A DNA stretch of 64,000 bases from Sabulibacter ruber. GTDB taxonomy: Bacteria; Bacteroidota; Bacteroidia; Cytophagales; Hymenobacteraceae. A program made the translations under genes and the position numbers. The stretch lies in assembly GCF_017355955.1 (NCBI RefSeq), contig NZ_JAFFID010000005.1, forward strand, positions 372,001 through 436,000, in the 5' to 3' direction. Shown here piece by piece: positions 17,199 through 26,960 of this stretch (positions within the stretch are counted from its first letter, which is position 1; every line of letters starts with the position of its first letter). A model generated the notes under the pieces. That model was not told the DNA's origin, ran no database searches, and was given only the letters and a program-made list of their open reading frames with translations.

Positions 17199-20100
17199 AT
17201 GAAAAAATTATTACTCTTGTTTTCTCTTTTGCTGAGCGTGCTAAGTTTTAGTGCGTTTGCGCAAAGTAGAACCATTTCGGGAAGAGTGACCTCTGCCTCA
17301 GATGGAACCGCACTTCCTGGTGTAAGTGTGGTAGTGAAAGGGACAACTACCGGGGCTAGTACAGACGCTAATGGTCGCTATGAATTGAGCGTAAGCGGTA
17401 CACCTACGCTCGTGTTTTCATTTGTAGGATTTCTCAACAGAGAAGTACAGGTAGGTACTAGTTCAACTATTGATGTGCAGCTATCTGAAGATGCCAAAGC
17501 AATCAGTGAAGTAGTGGTAGTTGGATACGGAACCCAGGAATCCAGAGATTTGATTGGTTCTATTGCCAGTGTAAAAGGGGAAGAAATTGCTGATATCCCT
17601 ACTCCAAGCATTGAATCTGCTATTCAGGGCCGTGTGGCTGGGGTGCAGATTACCTCTGGGAGTGGTAAGGTAGGACAAGGCATCAAAGTGCGTGTGCGCG
17701 GGTCTTCTTCTGTTACTGCCAGCAACCAGCCTCTTTATGTAGTAGACGGTATTCCAATTACATCTGAAAGCCAAGGTATTTCAAACAACGAGCCAACTAA
17801 CCCATTAGCAGATCTTAACCCTAATGACATTGAGTCAATTGAGATCCTGAAAGATGCCGCCTCAGCTGCAATTTATGGTTCAAGAGCTTCCAATGGGGTT
17901 GTCATTATCACGACCAAGAGGGGTAGAGCTGGAAAAACCGCCTTTGATTTTGGGTATACCAATGGCTTCAGTAAACCTACCAACAAGGTAGAATTCATGA
18001 ACAGCTCTGAGTACCTGGAACTCTTCAATGAATCAATGGCCAACTCTGGATATGCTGCATTCCTGATTGATGTAGGCTTCTTCGATAATCTGGATCAGGT
18101 GAAAGATTACTTCATGCCAGATTGGCGAAATCCTGCCAACTCTAACTGGCAGGATGAGGTGTTCCGGACGGGCGCTTACCAGCAATATGATCTGACTGCG
18201 AGTGGGGGAACCGATAAAACCCGTTTCTACGTAGGCGGTTCTTATACAGATCAGGACGGTATTTTGAAAGGGAACTCCTTTGAGCGGATGAGTGCCCGCT
18301 TAAACATTGACCACAATGCTACCGACAAACTAAAACTGGGTGCAAACTTCAGTCTGGCTCGCACGGTAAATAACCGGGTGGCAGATGACAATGCCTTTGC
18401 AACGCCACTTCAGATTGTAGCGCTTCCTCCTATACAACCTATTATTGATCCTGAAACTGGGGAGTACAACACCAATACCGCTTATTACAACGGTTTGATT
18501 GAGATTAGAGACGCTTTCAGAAAATCGGTATCATACCGCAATCTGAGCACCTTATACGCCAGTTATACCATCATTCCTGGCCTTACTTTTAGAAGCGAAT
18601 TGGGTCTTGACCTGCTAAACCAGGATGAAAACACTTACCAAGGCCGTGAAACGCAGGATGGTGCTCCTGAAGGAGCCGCAGAAAGCCGTTCTGTTACCGT
18701 TGTGAATTATACCACCAACAACTTCTTGAATTATAACAAGCGTTTTGGTGAGATTCATGATATAGATGCAGTGCTAGGGATGAGTTTCCAGAAATCCAGC
18801 ACAGAATCAAATTATGTATCGGGTATTGGTTTCCCAAGTGATGAATTCACCCGTATTGCCAATGCCGCAGAGATAAACTTTGGTTCATCTGAAGGAACCG
18901 AGTATTCTTTGCTTTCCTACTTTACCCGCGTTAACTATAAATTACTGGATAAGTACCTCCTGACGTTCAGCGGACGGGTAGACGGTTCTTCCAGATTTGG
19001 TGCGAACAACCAATACGGCTTCTTCCCGGCAGTTGGTGCTGGCTGGATTCTTTCTGAGGAGGCTTTCCTGAAAGATGTAGAGTTCCTAAGCTTATTGAAA
19101 CTAAGAGCTAGCTATGGTTTGACGGGTAATGACCAGATCGGGAACTTTGATGCAAGAGGTTTGTATTCTTCAGGATCTTACGCAGGTGTACCAGGTACTT
19201 ATCAGTCTTCTGTAGCAAACCCTGACCTGAAATGGGAATCAACTGCTCAGTTAGATCTGGGAATAAGCTTTGGTTTGTTCAATAACCGCATTAATGGTAG
19301 CGTAGACTTATACCGCAAAAAGACTTCTGATCTTTTGTTAAACGTGCAGGTACCTGCTACCAGTGGCTTCACTACAATTACTAGAAACGTTGGTAAACTG
19401 GAGAACAAAGGAATTGAAATTGCTTTGAACACTGATAACTTGACTGGTCCTTTCTCTTGGTCTACCAACTTTAATATTGGTTTCAATAGAAACAAAATCA
19501 CAGACCTGCAAGGGCAAGTGATCTCGTCTGGTGCAATCAACAGAGCCATGGAAGGCGAACCTATCGGGGTATTCTATACAGTGAAATATGCCGGCGTAGA
19601 TCCTAATAATGGAGATGCCTTGTACTACCTGAGAGCAGGTAGCGATGAAACCACAAATGATTACAGCGCGGCAGAGCAGCAGGTAGTAGGTAATCCTAAT
19701 CCTGATTTTACCGGTGGTTTAAACAACTCCTTTTCTTTCAAAGGCTTTGACCTATCTGTATTATTACAATTCTCCTACGGGAATGAAATCTTCAACAATG
19801 CGGGTCGCTACCAATCTGCTAACATGGACTGGGTTGATAACCAAACAAGAGATCAGTTAGACAGATGGCAGAAACCAGGTGATATCACCAGAGTACCTCA
19901 GGCAAGATTTGGCGACTCTAACGGCACAGGCAATTCCTCACGTTGGATTTATGACGGATCTTATTTAAGAGGTAAGACCCTGACTTTAGGTTATACCCTT
20001 CCTTCAGGTTTTGTGAGCAGATATCACTTAACCAGAGTGAGAGTGTATGCATCTGCTCAGAACTTCTTCACTGTCACAGATTATCCAGGATGGGACCCAG

Positions 20101-20219
20101 AAGTTGATACGCCTGGTTCAGGTCCAAGTGCTCAACGCCAGAACGTAGGGCTTGGAACAGACTTCTATACTACCCCACAAGCCAAGACTTTCTCCTTTGG
20201 GGTTAACATTGGCTTTTAA
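17199..20219 (+). CDS. SusC/RagA family TonB-dependent outer-membrane transporter
   Basis: 1006 residues. Signal peptide to ~22; a carboxypeptidase-regulatory-like beta sandwich (~24-100, RTISGRVTSASDGTALPGVSVVV); the SusC motif VVVVGYGTQ (~105-115), plug domain to ~225 (LYVVDGIPI, SIEILKDAASAAIYGSRASNGVVIITT), then a 22-strand barrel ending in FSFGVNIGF. It imports a glycan or peptide with its SusD partner, driven by TonB. No glycosidase or protease gene is adjacent to indicate the substrate. Confidence 0.95.
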   Translation: MKKLLLLFSLLLSVLSFSAFAQSRTISGRVTSASDGTALPGVSVVVKGTTTGASTDANGRYELSVSGTPTLVFSFVGFLNREVQVGTSSTIDVQLSEDAKAISEVVVVGYGTQESRDLIGSIASVKGEEIADIPTPSIESAIQGRVAGVQITSGSGKVGQGIKVRVRGSSSVTASNQPLYVVDGIPITSESQGISNNEPTNPLADLNPNDIESIEILKDAASAAIYGSRASNGVVIITTKRGRAGKTAFDFGYTNGFSKPTNKVEFMNSSEYLELFNESMANSGYAAFLIDVGFFDNLDQVKDYFMPDWRNPANSNWQDEVFRTGAYQQYDLTASGGTDKTRFYVGGSYTDQDGILKGNSFERMSARLNIDHNATDKLKLGANFSLARTVNNRVADDNAFATPLQIVALPPIQPIIDPETGEYNTNTAYYNGLIEIRDAFRKSVSYRNLSTLYASYTIIPGLTFRSELGLDLLNQDENTYQGRETQDGAPEGAAESRSVTVVNYTTNNFLNYNKRFGEIHDIDAVLGMSFQKSSTESNYVSGIGFPSDEFTRIANAAEINFGSSEGTEYSLLSYFTRVNYKLLDKYLLTFSGRVDGSSRFGANNQYGFFPAVGAGWILSEEAFLKDVEFLSLLKLRASYGLTGNDQIGNFDARGLYSSGSYAGVPGTYQSSVANPDLKWESTAQLDLGISFGLFNNRINGSVDLYRKKTSDLLLNVQVPATSGFTTITRNVGKLENKGIEIALNTDNLTGPFSWSTNFNIGFNRNKITDLQGQVISSGAINRAMEGEPIGVFYTVKYAGVDPNNGDALYYLRAGSDETTNDYSAAEQQVVGNPNPDFTGGLNNSFSFKGFDLSVLLQFSYGNEIFNNAGRYQSANMDWVDNQTRDQLDRWQKPGDITRVPQARFGDSNGTGNSSRWIYDGSYLRGKTLTLGYTLPSGFVSRYHLTRVRVYASAQNFFTVTDYPGWDPEVDTPGSGPSAQRQNVGLGTDFYTTPQAKTFSFGVNIGF

Positions 20220-20248
20220 TTAACCTTAGTTATTTAATTGAATTGAAG

Positions 20249-21652
20249 ATGAACAGATTCAAATATATTTCCAGAGTAGTTCCCGCCTTGGGGTTTTGCC
20301 TTTTTCTAGGCACCAGTGGCTGTGACCAAGAACTCGATCTATCCCCTCAACAGTCTATAGATGCCAATGAAGCCCTGAGAACCTCTCAGGGAGTGGAAAG
20401 TGCCTTGATTGGCGCATATTCCATTCTTCAAAGTGGATCGCTGTACGGTGGAGATTTGAACTTAACCAGTGAATTGCTGGGTGGAACACCTAGCACCATT
20501 TCTTGGGCCGGTTCCTTTGCTACGTATCGTCAGATATCGCAAAGAAGTATTACCGCTGAAAATGGTATAGTGACCGGTACTTGGATTACAGCTTATCAAG
20601 CCATTAATGCCGTTAACAACGTGATTAACGCAATAAATGTGGTGGATGAAGCTAGGAGAGAACGAGTATTAGGTGAAGCCCACTTTATCAGAGGCATCAT
20701 GTACTTTGAATTGGTGCGCCTGTTTGGTTTACCATATGAACCGGGCCAAACTAATTCGCAGTTAGGGGTTCCAATTGTTCTTACACCTACTACTATTATC
20801 ACCGATGAGAATAAGGTGTCAAGAAATACGGTTGAGGAAGTGTATGCACAAGCTATAGCAGACCTTACACAAGCCAAGAACTTGTTGCCAGAAAGTAACG
20901 GCTCCCGGGCAGATACTTATGCAGCAAGTGCTTTCCTTGCCAGGGTGTATTTGCAGCAGGCAGGTGCCGGAAACAACGCGGCTGCTAACCAATTCTTAAC
21001 GAAAGCAGCGGAAGAAGCCGATAGAGTAATTAGTGAAGGTGGCTTTAGCTTAGTGCCTGAGTACGAGAATGAGTTTAACAATAGCCAAAATACCAGTGAA
21101 GATATCTTTGCCATTCAGCAGACAGTGCAAAGCAATGCTGGTAGTGCTAATGCAGGTTTGGCTACGTTCTACTCAGCCAATGAACGGGCCGAAATTGAGA
21201 TCTCTCCTTCCTTTGTGGCTTCCTTTGAGCCTGGAGATGAGCGTGCAGATGTTTACTTCCTATCAGAAGATGACATCTTGTTCAACCACAAGTACGAGGA
21301 CTATGCTGCCAATATACCAGTAGTTAGATTGGCCGAAATGTACCTGATCAGAGCAGAAGCGAATCAGCGTCTTGGTGGTGCTCCTATTGGTGGGGTTACT
21401 CCAGTGGAAGATATCAACACAATCCGTGAGCGGGCAGACCTTGATCCAGTTGCTTCGGTTACTTTGGACGATATCTTAAGAGAGCGTTCATTTGAATTGG
21501 CCTTTGAAGGACAAGCACTTCATGATGCTAAACGATTAAGAAGAAATGTGGCTAACCAGGCTTACAATTCTCCTCGTTTGGTACTGCCAATCCCACTGCG
21601 TGAAATTAATGCTAACAGCAACCTGGTACAAAATCCTGGTTATACAGGTTAA
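20249..21652 (+). CDS. RagB/SusD family nutrient-binding lipoprotein
   Basis: 467 residues. Lipobox GTSGC gives the lipidated Cys near residue 24. The start of the mature protein (DLSPQQSIDANEA) and the TPR-like helices (AEAHFIRGIMYFELVRLFG) are typical, as is the C-terminal RERSFELAFEGQALHDAKRLRR region. It forms the lid over the SusC barrel at the cell surface. The ATG at 20249 is used; the TTG two codons earlier is less likely. It lies 29 bp after susC, in the same operon, and ends at a strong terminator. Confidence 0.94.
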   Translation: MNRFKYISRVVPALGFCLFLGTSGCDQELDLSPQQSIDANEALRTSQGVESALIGAYSILQSGSLYGGDLNLTSELLGGTPSTISWAGSFATYRQISQRSITAENGIVTGTWITAYQAINAVNNVINAINVVDEARRERVLGEAHFIRGIMYFELVRLFGLPYEPGQTNSQLGVPIVLTPTTIITDENKVSRNTVEEVYAQAIADLTQAKNLLPESNGSRADTYAASAFLARVYLQQAGAGNNAAANQFLTKAAEEADRVISEGGFSLVPEYENEFNNSQNTSEDIFAIQQTVQSNAGSANAGLATFYSANERAEIEISPSFVASFEPGDERADVYFLSEDDILFNHKYEDYAANIPVVRLAEMYLIRAEANQRLGGAPIGGVTPVEDINTIRERADLDPVASVTLDDILRERSFELAFEGQALHDAKRLRRNVANQAYNSPRLVLPIPLREINANSNLVQNPGYTG

Positions 21653-21672
21653 TCATTGAACCTGGTTGAATA

Positions 21673-21703
21673 AAAAAGAGGCGCTATTTAGCGCCTCTTT
21701 TTG
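21673..21703. terminator. Bidirectional terminator
   Basis: AAAAAGAGGCGCTA and TAGCGCCTCTTTTT form a near-perfect stem with almost no loop, between the convergent susD and queA genes. Confidence 0.88.
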
Positions 21704-21757
21704 TATATGATCTATTAAGATTTCAAATGCAATAATTCTTATTCTTGAGTACAGCCA

Positions 21758-22999
21758 TCAGGATACTGCAGGCAGCAATAACGAACTATCCCCATAGCTC
21801 AGGAAACGGTATCCGTTTGCCAAGGCATGCTTGTATACTTTCTGCCAGGAAGGGCCTATCATGGCTGCTACCAGTAACAACAAGGTGCTTTGCGGCTGGT
21901 GGAAGTTAGTGACCAACCCAGTACAAACTTTAAACTGATAGCCGGGGGCAATGAGGATGCGGGTAGTGGCCTGTAAATGGGTGAGTTTATGACTATCCAG
22001 GTGGTACAGGAGTGCTTCTAAAGCTTCTTGTAAGGATAAGGTAGTACGCACATCGTAAGGGAACCACTGCGGCACGAATAACTCGTCGCCTTCTAAAGGA
22101 AGAAGGCCTAAGGAAAGTCCGGCTCCTAGCCAGTACAGGCTTTCCAGCGTACGCATGGAGGTAGTACCTACGGCAATCACGGGTTTGCCGCCATGGTGCA
22201 GAAGCTGCTCTATGAAGGCCCTGCTCACCGATAGCTGTTCCCCGTGCATGTAGTGGTATTCCATCAGCTCCGCTTTCACGGGTTTGAACGTTCCTGCGCC
22301 TACATGAAGCGTGACAAAGCCCTGCTGATGTCCTTGGGCGGTTAGTTGTTTGAGCACCTCGGGGGTGAAATGCAGACCTGCGGTTGGAGCCGCTACCGCA
22401 CCTGCTTCAGAAGCGTAAACGGTCTGGTACCGATCCTGGTCTTCTTGTTCGGCATCCCGGTTCATGTAGGGAGGCAGCGGCAGCATGCCGGCCAGTTCCA
22501 AAATCTCGGCAAAGGTTTTCTCGCCCGGCGACCAGGTAAAGTGAATGGCAAAACCCTCCTCGGCGGGCGCAAGGCGCTCGGCCCAGAGAGAACCATCTTC
22601 GGGGTAGGGGCCCAAAGGCATCTCCAACCTTCCATCGCGCCAGCGTTTGTTGTTGCCCACCAGACACTTCCAGATCACGGAGTAGGTCTGCTGCATGGCC
22701 AGTTGGACCTCACGGATGGGTTCCAGGGGCTCAAGGCAGAAAAGCTCAATAACACCACCCGTTGCTTTTTGAAAACGCAGACGCGCCTGAACTACTTTGG
22801 TATCGTTGAAAACAAGGAGTGACTGCGGCGGTAATGCCGTAGGCAGATCTCTGAATTGGGCATCTGAAATTCTATTATTCTTATACAGCAGAAGCTTGGA
22901 CTGGTCTCGGTTCTCCAGCGGGAACTGAGCTATTCTGTCTTCAGGCAAATCGTAGGTATAGTCTAAAATAGAAATTTGACGCGGGTGAGGTGTAGGCAT
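21758..22999 (-). CDS. queA: S-adenosylmethionine:tRNA ribosyltransferase-isomerase
   Basis: Transfers the ribosyl part of SAM to 7-aminomethyl-7-deazaguanine in tRNA, making epoxyqueuosine. 413 residues, longer than the ~350 of E. coli QueA, as in many Bacteroidota. Signature stretches: YDLPEDRIAQFPLENRDQSKLLLY, LLVFNDTKVVQARLRF, AAPTAGLHFTPEVL, LHVGAGTFKPVK, GTTSMRTLES and TNFHQPQSTLLLLVAAMIG. Cytosolic. ATG at 22999 is preferred to the TTG at 23008. No other queuosine gene is in the window. Confidence 0.95.
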   Translation of the reverse strand: MPTPHPRQISILDYTYDLPEDRIAQFPLENRDQSKLLLYKNNRISDAQFRDLPTALPPQSLLVFNDTKVVQARLRFQKATGGVIELFCLEPLEPIREVQLAMQQTYSVIWKCLVGNNKRWRDGRLEMPLGPYPEDGSLWAERLAPAEEGFAIHFTWSPGEKTFAEILELAGMLPLPPYMNRDAEQEDQDRYQTVYASEAGAVAAPTAGLHFTPEVLKQLTAQGHQQGFVTLHVGAGTFKPVKAELMEYHYMHGEQLSVSRAFIEQLLHHGGKPVIAVGTTSMRTLESLYWLGAGLSLGLLPLEGDELFVPQWFPYDVRTTLSLQEALEALLYHLDSHKLTHLQATTRILIAPGYQFKVCTGLVTNFHQPQSTLLLLVAAMIGPSWQKVYKHALANGYRFLSYGDSSLLLPAVS

Positions 23000-23023
23000 G
23001 TAAGTCAATCAGAAATAGTAAGG

Positions 23024-23031
23024 CAAAGGTA
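23024..23031 (-). promoter_or_regulatory. Predicted -7 box of queA
   Basis: TACCTTTG on the minus strand, 24 bp upstream of the queA ATG; no TTTG at -33. The rest of 23032-23266 shows no gene. Confidence 0.5.
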
Positions 23032-23266
23032 TAAATACGAATCAATCATCTGCCACACTTATGTAAATATTCCTTCTTTCTCATTGTAAATAAAATTTTT
23101 AAAAAAGTAAGAGAGAATGTAGAAGGAATGAACTAGGATCTTTTCAAGAAAGAAGAGCATAAAGAATACTCTGTTTTTCTAAGCTTGTGTGCTTTTTCCA
23201 GACTAGCCTATCTCAGAGTTTCAAAAGCTTTTATCCCTAAGGCGAAGGGTACAGCACCTCTGATAG

Positions 23267-23318
23267 AAATCTCCGTTTTAGGGCTGATTTCGGCAAAACA
23301 GCGCTAAAACGGAGATTT
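23267..23318 (-). repeat. Hairpin after the DUF2721 gene; intergenic-hairpin family member
   Basis: The outer 14 bp (AAATCTCCGTTTTA with TAAAACGGAGATTT) are perfect; the inner core is GCTGATTT-CGGC-AAAACAGC. It lies 14 nt after the stop of the DUF2721 gene and may act as its terminator. Confidence 0.7.
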
Positions 23319-23331
23319 TCATGCACCAGGC

Positions 23332-23754
23332 TTATGCCTTGGAATCAAGGGGAGCGATTTCTTCGTCTTGCTCCAAATCACTCAGTTCCAGCTCCAAGGC
23401 ATTTACCGAGATCTGGATTTCCCATAAGGAAAGCGCCATGGAAATCATCAATAAGATGAGACTCAGGCCGAAGATGATGGTGCCCGCTGTTTGCCAGCCC
23501 GCGTAAATCATGAACATGCAGAGCACGCAGGAGAACATACTGGCAATGCCAAAGGCCTGCATGTTCCGGATCAGGAAAAGGCGCGTTCTCAGGTTCTGGA
23601 TCTGCCCGTACACCAGGTGGCTGTGGGTGGTTTTGTACACAGATTTTAAGTTCCTGATCAAGGAGGCCAGGGACAAAAAACGGTTGGTGAACGCCAGCAG
23701 CAACAGCGAAAGCGCCGGAAACAAAAGGGCAGGGGTTGTCAGCGTAACTTCCAT
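23332..23754 (-). CDS. DUF2721 membrane protein
   Basis: 140 residues with three hydrophobic segments: residues ~8-25, ~68-85 and ~88-110. The pattern TPALLFPALSLLLLAFTNRFLSLASLIRNL followed by a polar helix and ending in a helix-rich acidic tail matches DUF2721. Inner membrane, function unknown. The next gene upstream on the same strand is 37 bp away, so the two are probably co-transcribed. Confidence 0.82.
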   Translation of the reverse strand: MEVTLTTPALLFPALSLLLLAFTNRFLSLASLIRNLKSVYKTTHSHLVYGQIQNLRTRLFLIRNMQAFGIASMFSCVLCMFMIYAGWQTAGTIIFGLSLILLMISMALSLWEIQISVNALELELSDLEQDEEIAPLDSKA

Positions 23755-23791
23755 GGCAGGAACTTAACAGGTGAACCGAGGAAGATCTGGT

Positions 23792-24289
23792 TTAGGCTTC
23801 GGGTGAATCATCTTCGTCGTCCTGAAACTCCAGGTCCTCGGCCAGGTCCAGGGCTCTTTCTATGATGTCATCGGTTTCCTCTTTAGAAGAAGCGTTAAGG
23901 GTTTCCTCAAACAAGGCCAGCACCTGCTCGGCATCGGCGTTCACGTAAAGATCAGTGTAGAGCTCCTCAAACAGGTGTGCTTTCTTCTGAATGATCTGGT
24001 CAATGGCTTGTACAGATTGGGCCTGGAGCGCATCCTGCATCAGATTGCGGAGCTGGGCACTTTCTTCGTCTCCGCCCAGATCGGTGAGGAGTTGCAGCAG
24101 CGTAATGCCCAGGCCTAGTCTCAGGCGTTCAAACCTGAAACTTACTTCTTCCTGGCTTTTCCTGCCTGGGCGTGCTTCTTTCAGGGCTTTCTCCAGGTCA
24201 TAGTAAAGCGGCGTAATCTGGGCACTCAGGCTGGTTTCTGCAGAACCAAATACCTGTTGTATCAATTCTTGGTACAGGGTGTCATTCAT
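23792..24289 (-). CDS. Acidic helical protein of unknown function
   Basis: 165 residues, strongly acidic at the end (EDLEFQDDEDDSPEA), predicted to be nearly all helical, no signal peptide and no membrane segment. Not recognised as a named family. Base composition and codon use look like the neighbours, and the frame is long and clean, so it is probably real. Likely in one operon with the DUF2721 gene. Confidence 0.65.
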   Translation of the reverse strand: MNDTLYQELIQQVFGSAETSLSAQITPLYYDLEKALKEARPGRKSQEEVSFRFERLRLGLGITLLQLLTDLGGDEESAQLRNLMQDALQAQSVQAIDQIIQKKAHLFEELYTDLYVNADAEQVLALFEETLNASSKEETDDIIERALDLAEDLEFQDDEDDSPEA

Positions 24290-24644
24290 AGTCTCAAGAA
24301 AAAAGGTTGGCTTCTCTCAGGCTCCATAGCAGGGGAAACCAACGCGGTTTGGGGCAAATTTCTCAAAAACAGCCCGAAATCAAAACCGGACCATCAGGCC
24401 TTGCCTACCCAAATAAACCGGAAAAACCTTAACAGGGTTGCTCTGAGATTTTCTGTACCCCTTTTTCTTGCCCTAGGGCCACTTTATCCAAAGGGTTCTC
24501 CAGTATCACTTTAGCGTAATCTGGCGCTTTTTCTGGGGTAAAAAGAAGTCATTTTCGCGCCTTTAAATCCACATAAATTACTGCCGCAGAACCCTCTGAT
24601 ATTATGTAAAATTTTATAACTTACTTGGACTGAACGGGCTTTCT
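24290..24644. other. Divergent intergenic region
   Basis: 355 bp between the acidic protein and the protease. Only a weak trace of the hairpin core (about 24350-24375) is visible. No TAnnTTTG box and no gene were found. Confidence 0.4.
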
Positions 24645-25925
24645 ATGGGAAAAATGTTGCATATAATGCCATTTTTTAGATGCTTTTTGCTGATTGTCTT
24701 ATTTTCTTCACTTGTAATGCCAGCCCTTACGGTGGCACAGGCTTTACCCGTGGAAGAAGATGAGCTGAAGTTCAAGCATGGCCGGAAGAAAGTGAAAATT
24801 CCATTTCAGCTGATCCATAACCTGGTGGTAATTCCGGTGCAGATCAACAATTCCAAGCCGCTGAACTTTGTGGTAGATACCGGGGTAGACCGCACCCTTC
24901 TGATGGAGATAGGGCAGTTTGACACCGTTTCGCTGAACAACGTGGAAAACCTCTACCTGAAAGGATTGGGGAAGGGAGCCGGTATTCAGGCCATCCTTTC
25001 GTCTGGTAACCGCATGCAATTTGCCGGGGTGGAAGCCAACAACCAGAAGGTGCTGCTGCTGGAGGAGAATATCTTTGACCTTTCCGGCCGCTTGGGGATT
25101 GAGGTAAACGGAATCATAGGCTACCCGCTGTTCAAAGCCTTTGTGGTGGAAATTGACTACCAACACAAAATCATGACGCTTTACAAGCCAGGAACTTATC
25201 CTGAGAAGAAGCGGCAGAAAAGCTCTGTGGTTCCCCTGATCATTGAAGGCTCCAAACCCTATGTAGAAGTGCAGGTGGAGTTCCCCGATGGCAAAAGATA
25301 TCCCTTGCGCCTGATTGTAGACAGCGGTATGAGTACCTGCGTGCTTTTGTATCCGCCTACCTTGCCGGGGGCTAAGATTCCGGAGAAACGGGTGAAAGCA
25401 TTTCTGGGCAGGGGACTGAACGGCGATATCCATGGCGAGATTGCCCGCGTGGAAACCCTGGAGTTGGGTGAGTTCAAGATGAAAAAACCACCGGCTTCAT
25501 TCCCGGATACCATGTCTATCAGATATGCGTTGGGTTTGAATAACCGCCACGGAAACCTGGGAGCCGATGTGCTGCAGCGGTTTAAGGTGGTGTTTGATTA
25601 CGGAAACGCCCAGATGCTCTTGAAACCAAACCACCGGTACAAGAAGCCTTTCTACTACAACCTGAGTGGCTTGGAGCTCTACAGCCCAATTCCGGGCCTT
25701 AATTTCTACACCATTGCGCAGGTGCTCCCTGATTCTCCGGCCGAAAAAGCGGGCCTGGAACCCGGCGATGCCCTCATCAGCATCAATGGAGTGAAGTGCA
25801 TTGACAAAACGTACGGCGAGATCCTGGACCTGTTCCAGAATTATCCCGGCCGAAGGCTCCAACTGAAAGTAAGCCGCAGATACAAGTCGTTTGACACCAT
25901 CCTCCACCTGAAAGACCTGATTTAA
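24645..25925 (+). CDS. Retropepsin-like aspartyl protease with C-terminal PDZ domain
   Basis: 426 residues with an N-terminal signal or anchor (residues ~8-31). Two aspartyl protease motifs occur in one chain: FVVDTGVDRTLL (~86) and LIVDSGMSTCVLL (~225), so one polypeptide could form the active site that retropepsins usually build as a dimer. A PDZ domain spans about 345-420, with YTIAQVLPDSPAEKAGLEPGDALISING. Periplasmic proteolysis is inferred. It converges on the next gene across a perfect hairpin. Confidence 0.87.
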   Translation: MGKMLHIMPFFRCFLLIVLFSSLVMPALTVAQALPVEEDELKFKHGRKKVKIPFQLIHNLVVIPVQINNSKPLNFVVDTGVDRTLLMEIGQFDTVSLNNVENLYLKGLGKGAGIQAILSSGNRMQFAGVEANNQKVLLLEENIFDLSGRLGIEVNGIIGYPLFKAFVVEIDYQHKIMTLYKPGTYPEKKRQKSSVVPLIIEGSKPYVEVQVEFPDGKRYPLRLIVDSGMSTCVLLYPPTLPGAKIPEKRVKAFLGRGLNGDIHGEIARVETLELGEFKMKKPPASFPDTMSIRYALGLNNRHGNLGADVLQRFKVVFDYGNAQMLLKPNHRYKKPFYYNLSGLELYSPIPGLNFYTIAQVLPDSPAEKAGLEPGDALISINGVKCIDKTYGEILDLFQNYPGRRLQLKVSRRYKSFDTILHLKDLI

Positions 25926-25928
25926 AAA

Positions 25929-25970
25929 GCTGTTTCGGGCCTGTTTTGCTGAAAAGAGGCCCGAAACAGC
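25929..25970. terminator. Bidirectional hairpin; intergenic-hairpin family member
   Basis: GCTGTTTCGGGCCT (25929-25942) pairs perfectly with AGGCCCGAAACAGC (25957-25970); the inner part is TTTT-GCTG-AAAA. It fills the gap between two convergent stops. Confidence 0.8.
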
Positions 25971-25975
25971 CTCTA

Positions 25976-26839
25976 TTATTTAGGATTCACAAACTGGTAA
26001 ATGGCAGAGAAGTCTTCCTCGGCTAAGCCGGCTTGCTTGGCTTGGGCAAAAAGTTCTTTCACCGTGGCCAGGGTAGGCAGGGCCACCCCTTGCTCATAAG
26101 CGGTAACGCTGGCTAAATGCAGGTCTTTGTGCATCCACTCCAGCGGGAACTCTGCGGAGAAATCGCGGTTCAGGATTTTCTGTTCTTTCAGCTTGAGGAA
26201 AGGCGCGCCACCCGGACCGTTCATCAGGGTCTGGCATAGTACTTCCTCGGTAATGCCTAAGGCTGTTCCCAGGCGCAACGCTTCTGAGAAAGCTGCCATA
26301 ATCTGCCCGAACAGCATGTTGTTCACCATCTTCATGCTGGCGCCTTGCCCGTGCGGGCCAATGTGCAATACCGCCCGGCCCATCACATCCAGCATAGGGC
26401 GTACTTCCTCCAGGTCTTTAGCCTCGCCGCCTACCAGGAAAACCAATTGGCCGGTTTCGGCGGGAATCAAAGAGCCAGAAACGGGCGCATCCAGAAAGCG
26501 ATGTCCCATTTTGAGCGCTACCTGCGCCATGCGCTTGGTGAAAGACGGGTTTACGGTGCTGCAGTCAACCCAAAGCGAGTTGCCGGGCAGTTCTTTCAGG
26601 AAACCGTCTTTGCCCAAGGCTACTTCTTCCACAGATTCTGGGGTGGCCAGCATGGTGAATACCACGCGGCATTGTCTGCCCACTTCCTCCGGGGTGTTGG
26701 CCAGGGTGGCTCCGTTGGAGACGAGTTGTTCTGCTTTTTCTTTGGTGCGGTTGTACACCACCAAGTCATGGCCGGCTTTCTGCAGGTTGGCCGCCATGCG
26801 GCTTCCCATAATGCCCAGCCCTATAAATCCTACTTTCAT
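25976..26839 (-). CDS. NAD(P)-dependent beta-hydroxyacid dehydrogenase
   Basis: Oxidoreductase of the 3-hydroxyisobutyrate / GLYR1 / tartronate semialdehyde reductase family, 287 residues. The Rossmann motif GFIGLGIMGSRMA is at the N-terminus, DAPVSGSLIPAETGQL contains the substrate-binding stretch, and KMVNNMLFG carries the catalytic Lys. Cytosolic. The ATG at 26839 is chosen because the family starts directly with the MKVGFIGLG strand; the frame from 26893 adds 18 residues of no family character. Confidence 0.92.
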   Translation of the reverse strand: MKVGFIGLGIMGSRMAANLQKAGHDLVVYNRTKEKAEQLVSNGATLANTPEEVGRQCRVVFTMLATPESVEEVALGKDGFLKELPGNSLWVDCSTVNPSFTKRMAQVALKMGHRFLDAPVSGSLIPAETGQLVFLVGGEAKDLEEVRPMLDVMGRAVLHIGPHGQGASMKMVNNMLFGQIMAAFSEALRLGTALGITEEVLCQTLMNGPGGAPFLKLKEQKILNRDFSAEFPLEWMHKDLHLASVTAYEQGVALPTLATVKELFAQAKQAGLAEEDFSAIYQFVNPK

Positions 26840-26906
26840 CTGTTTCTCTTTTAGTGAAGCACGAAAGTAAGGATTTACGCACCGCGCGAACAAGTGGCGG
26901 CCTCAG

Positions 26907-26951
26907 AATCGGTTTTCGCCTCATTTTCCGGGAAACAAGGGAAAACGGATT
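26907..26951. repeat. Intergenic-hairpin family member
   Basis: AATCGGTTTTCGCCTCATTT pairs imperfectly with AAACAAGGGAAAACGGATT; it lies between the histidine kinase stop and the dehydrogenase start. Confidence 0.55.
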
Positions 26952-26960
26952 CAAGGTGAT

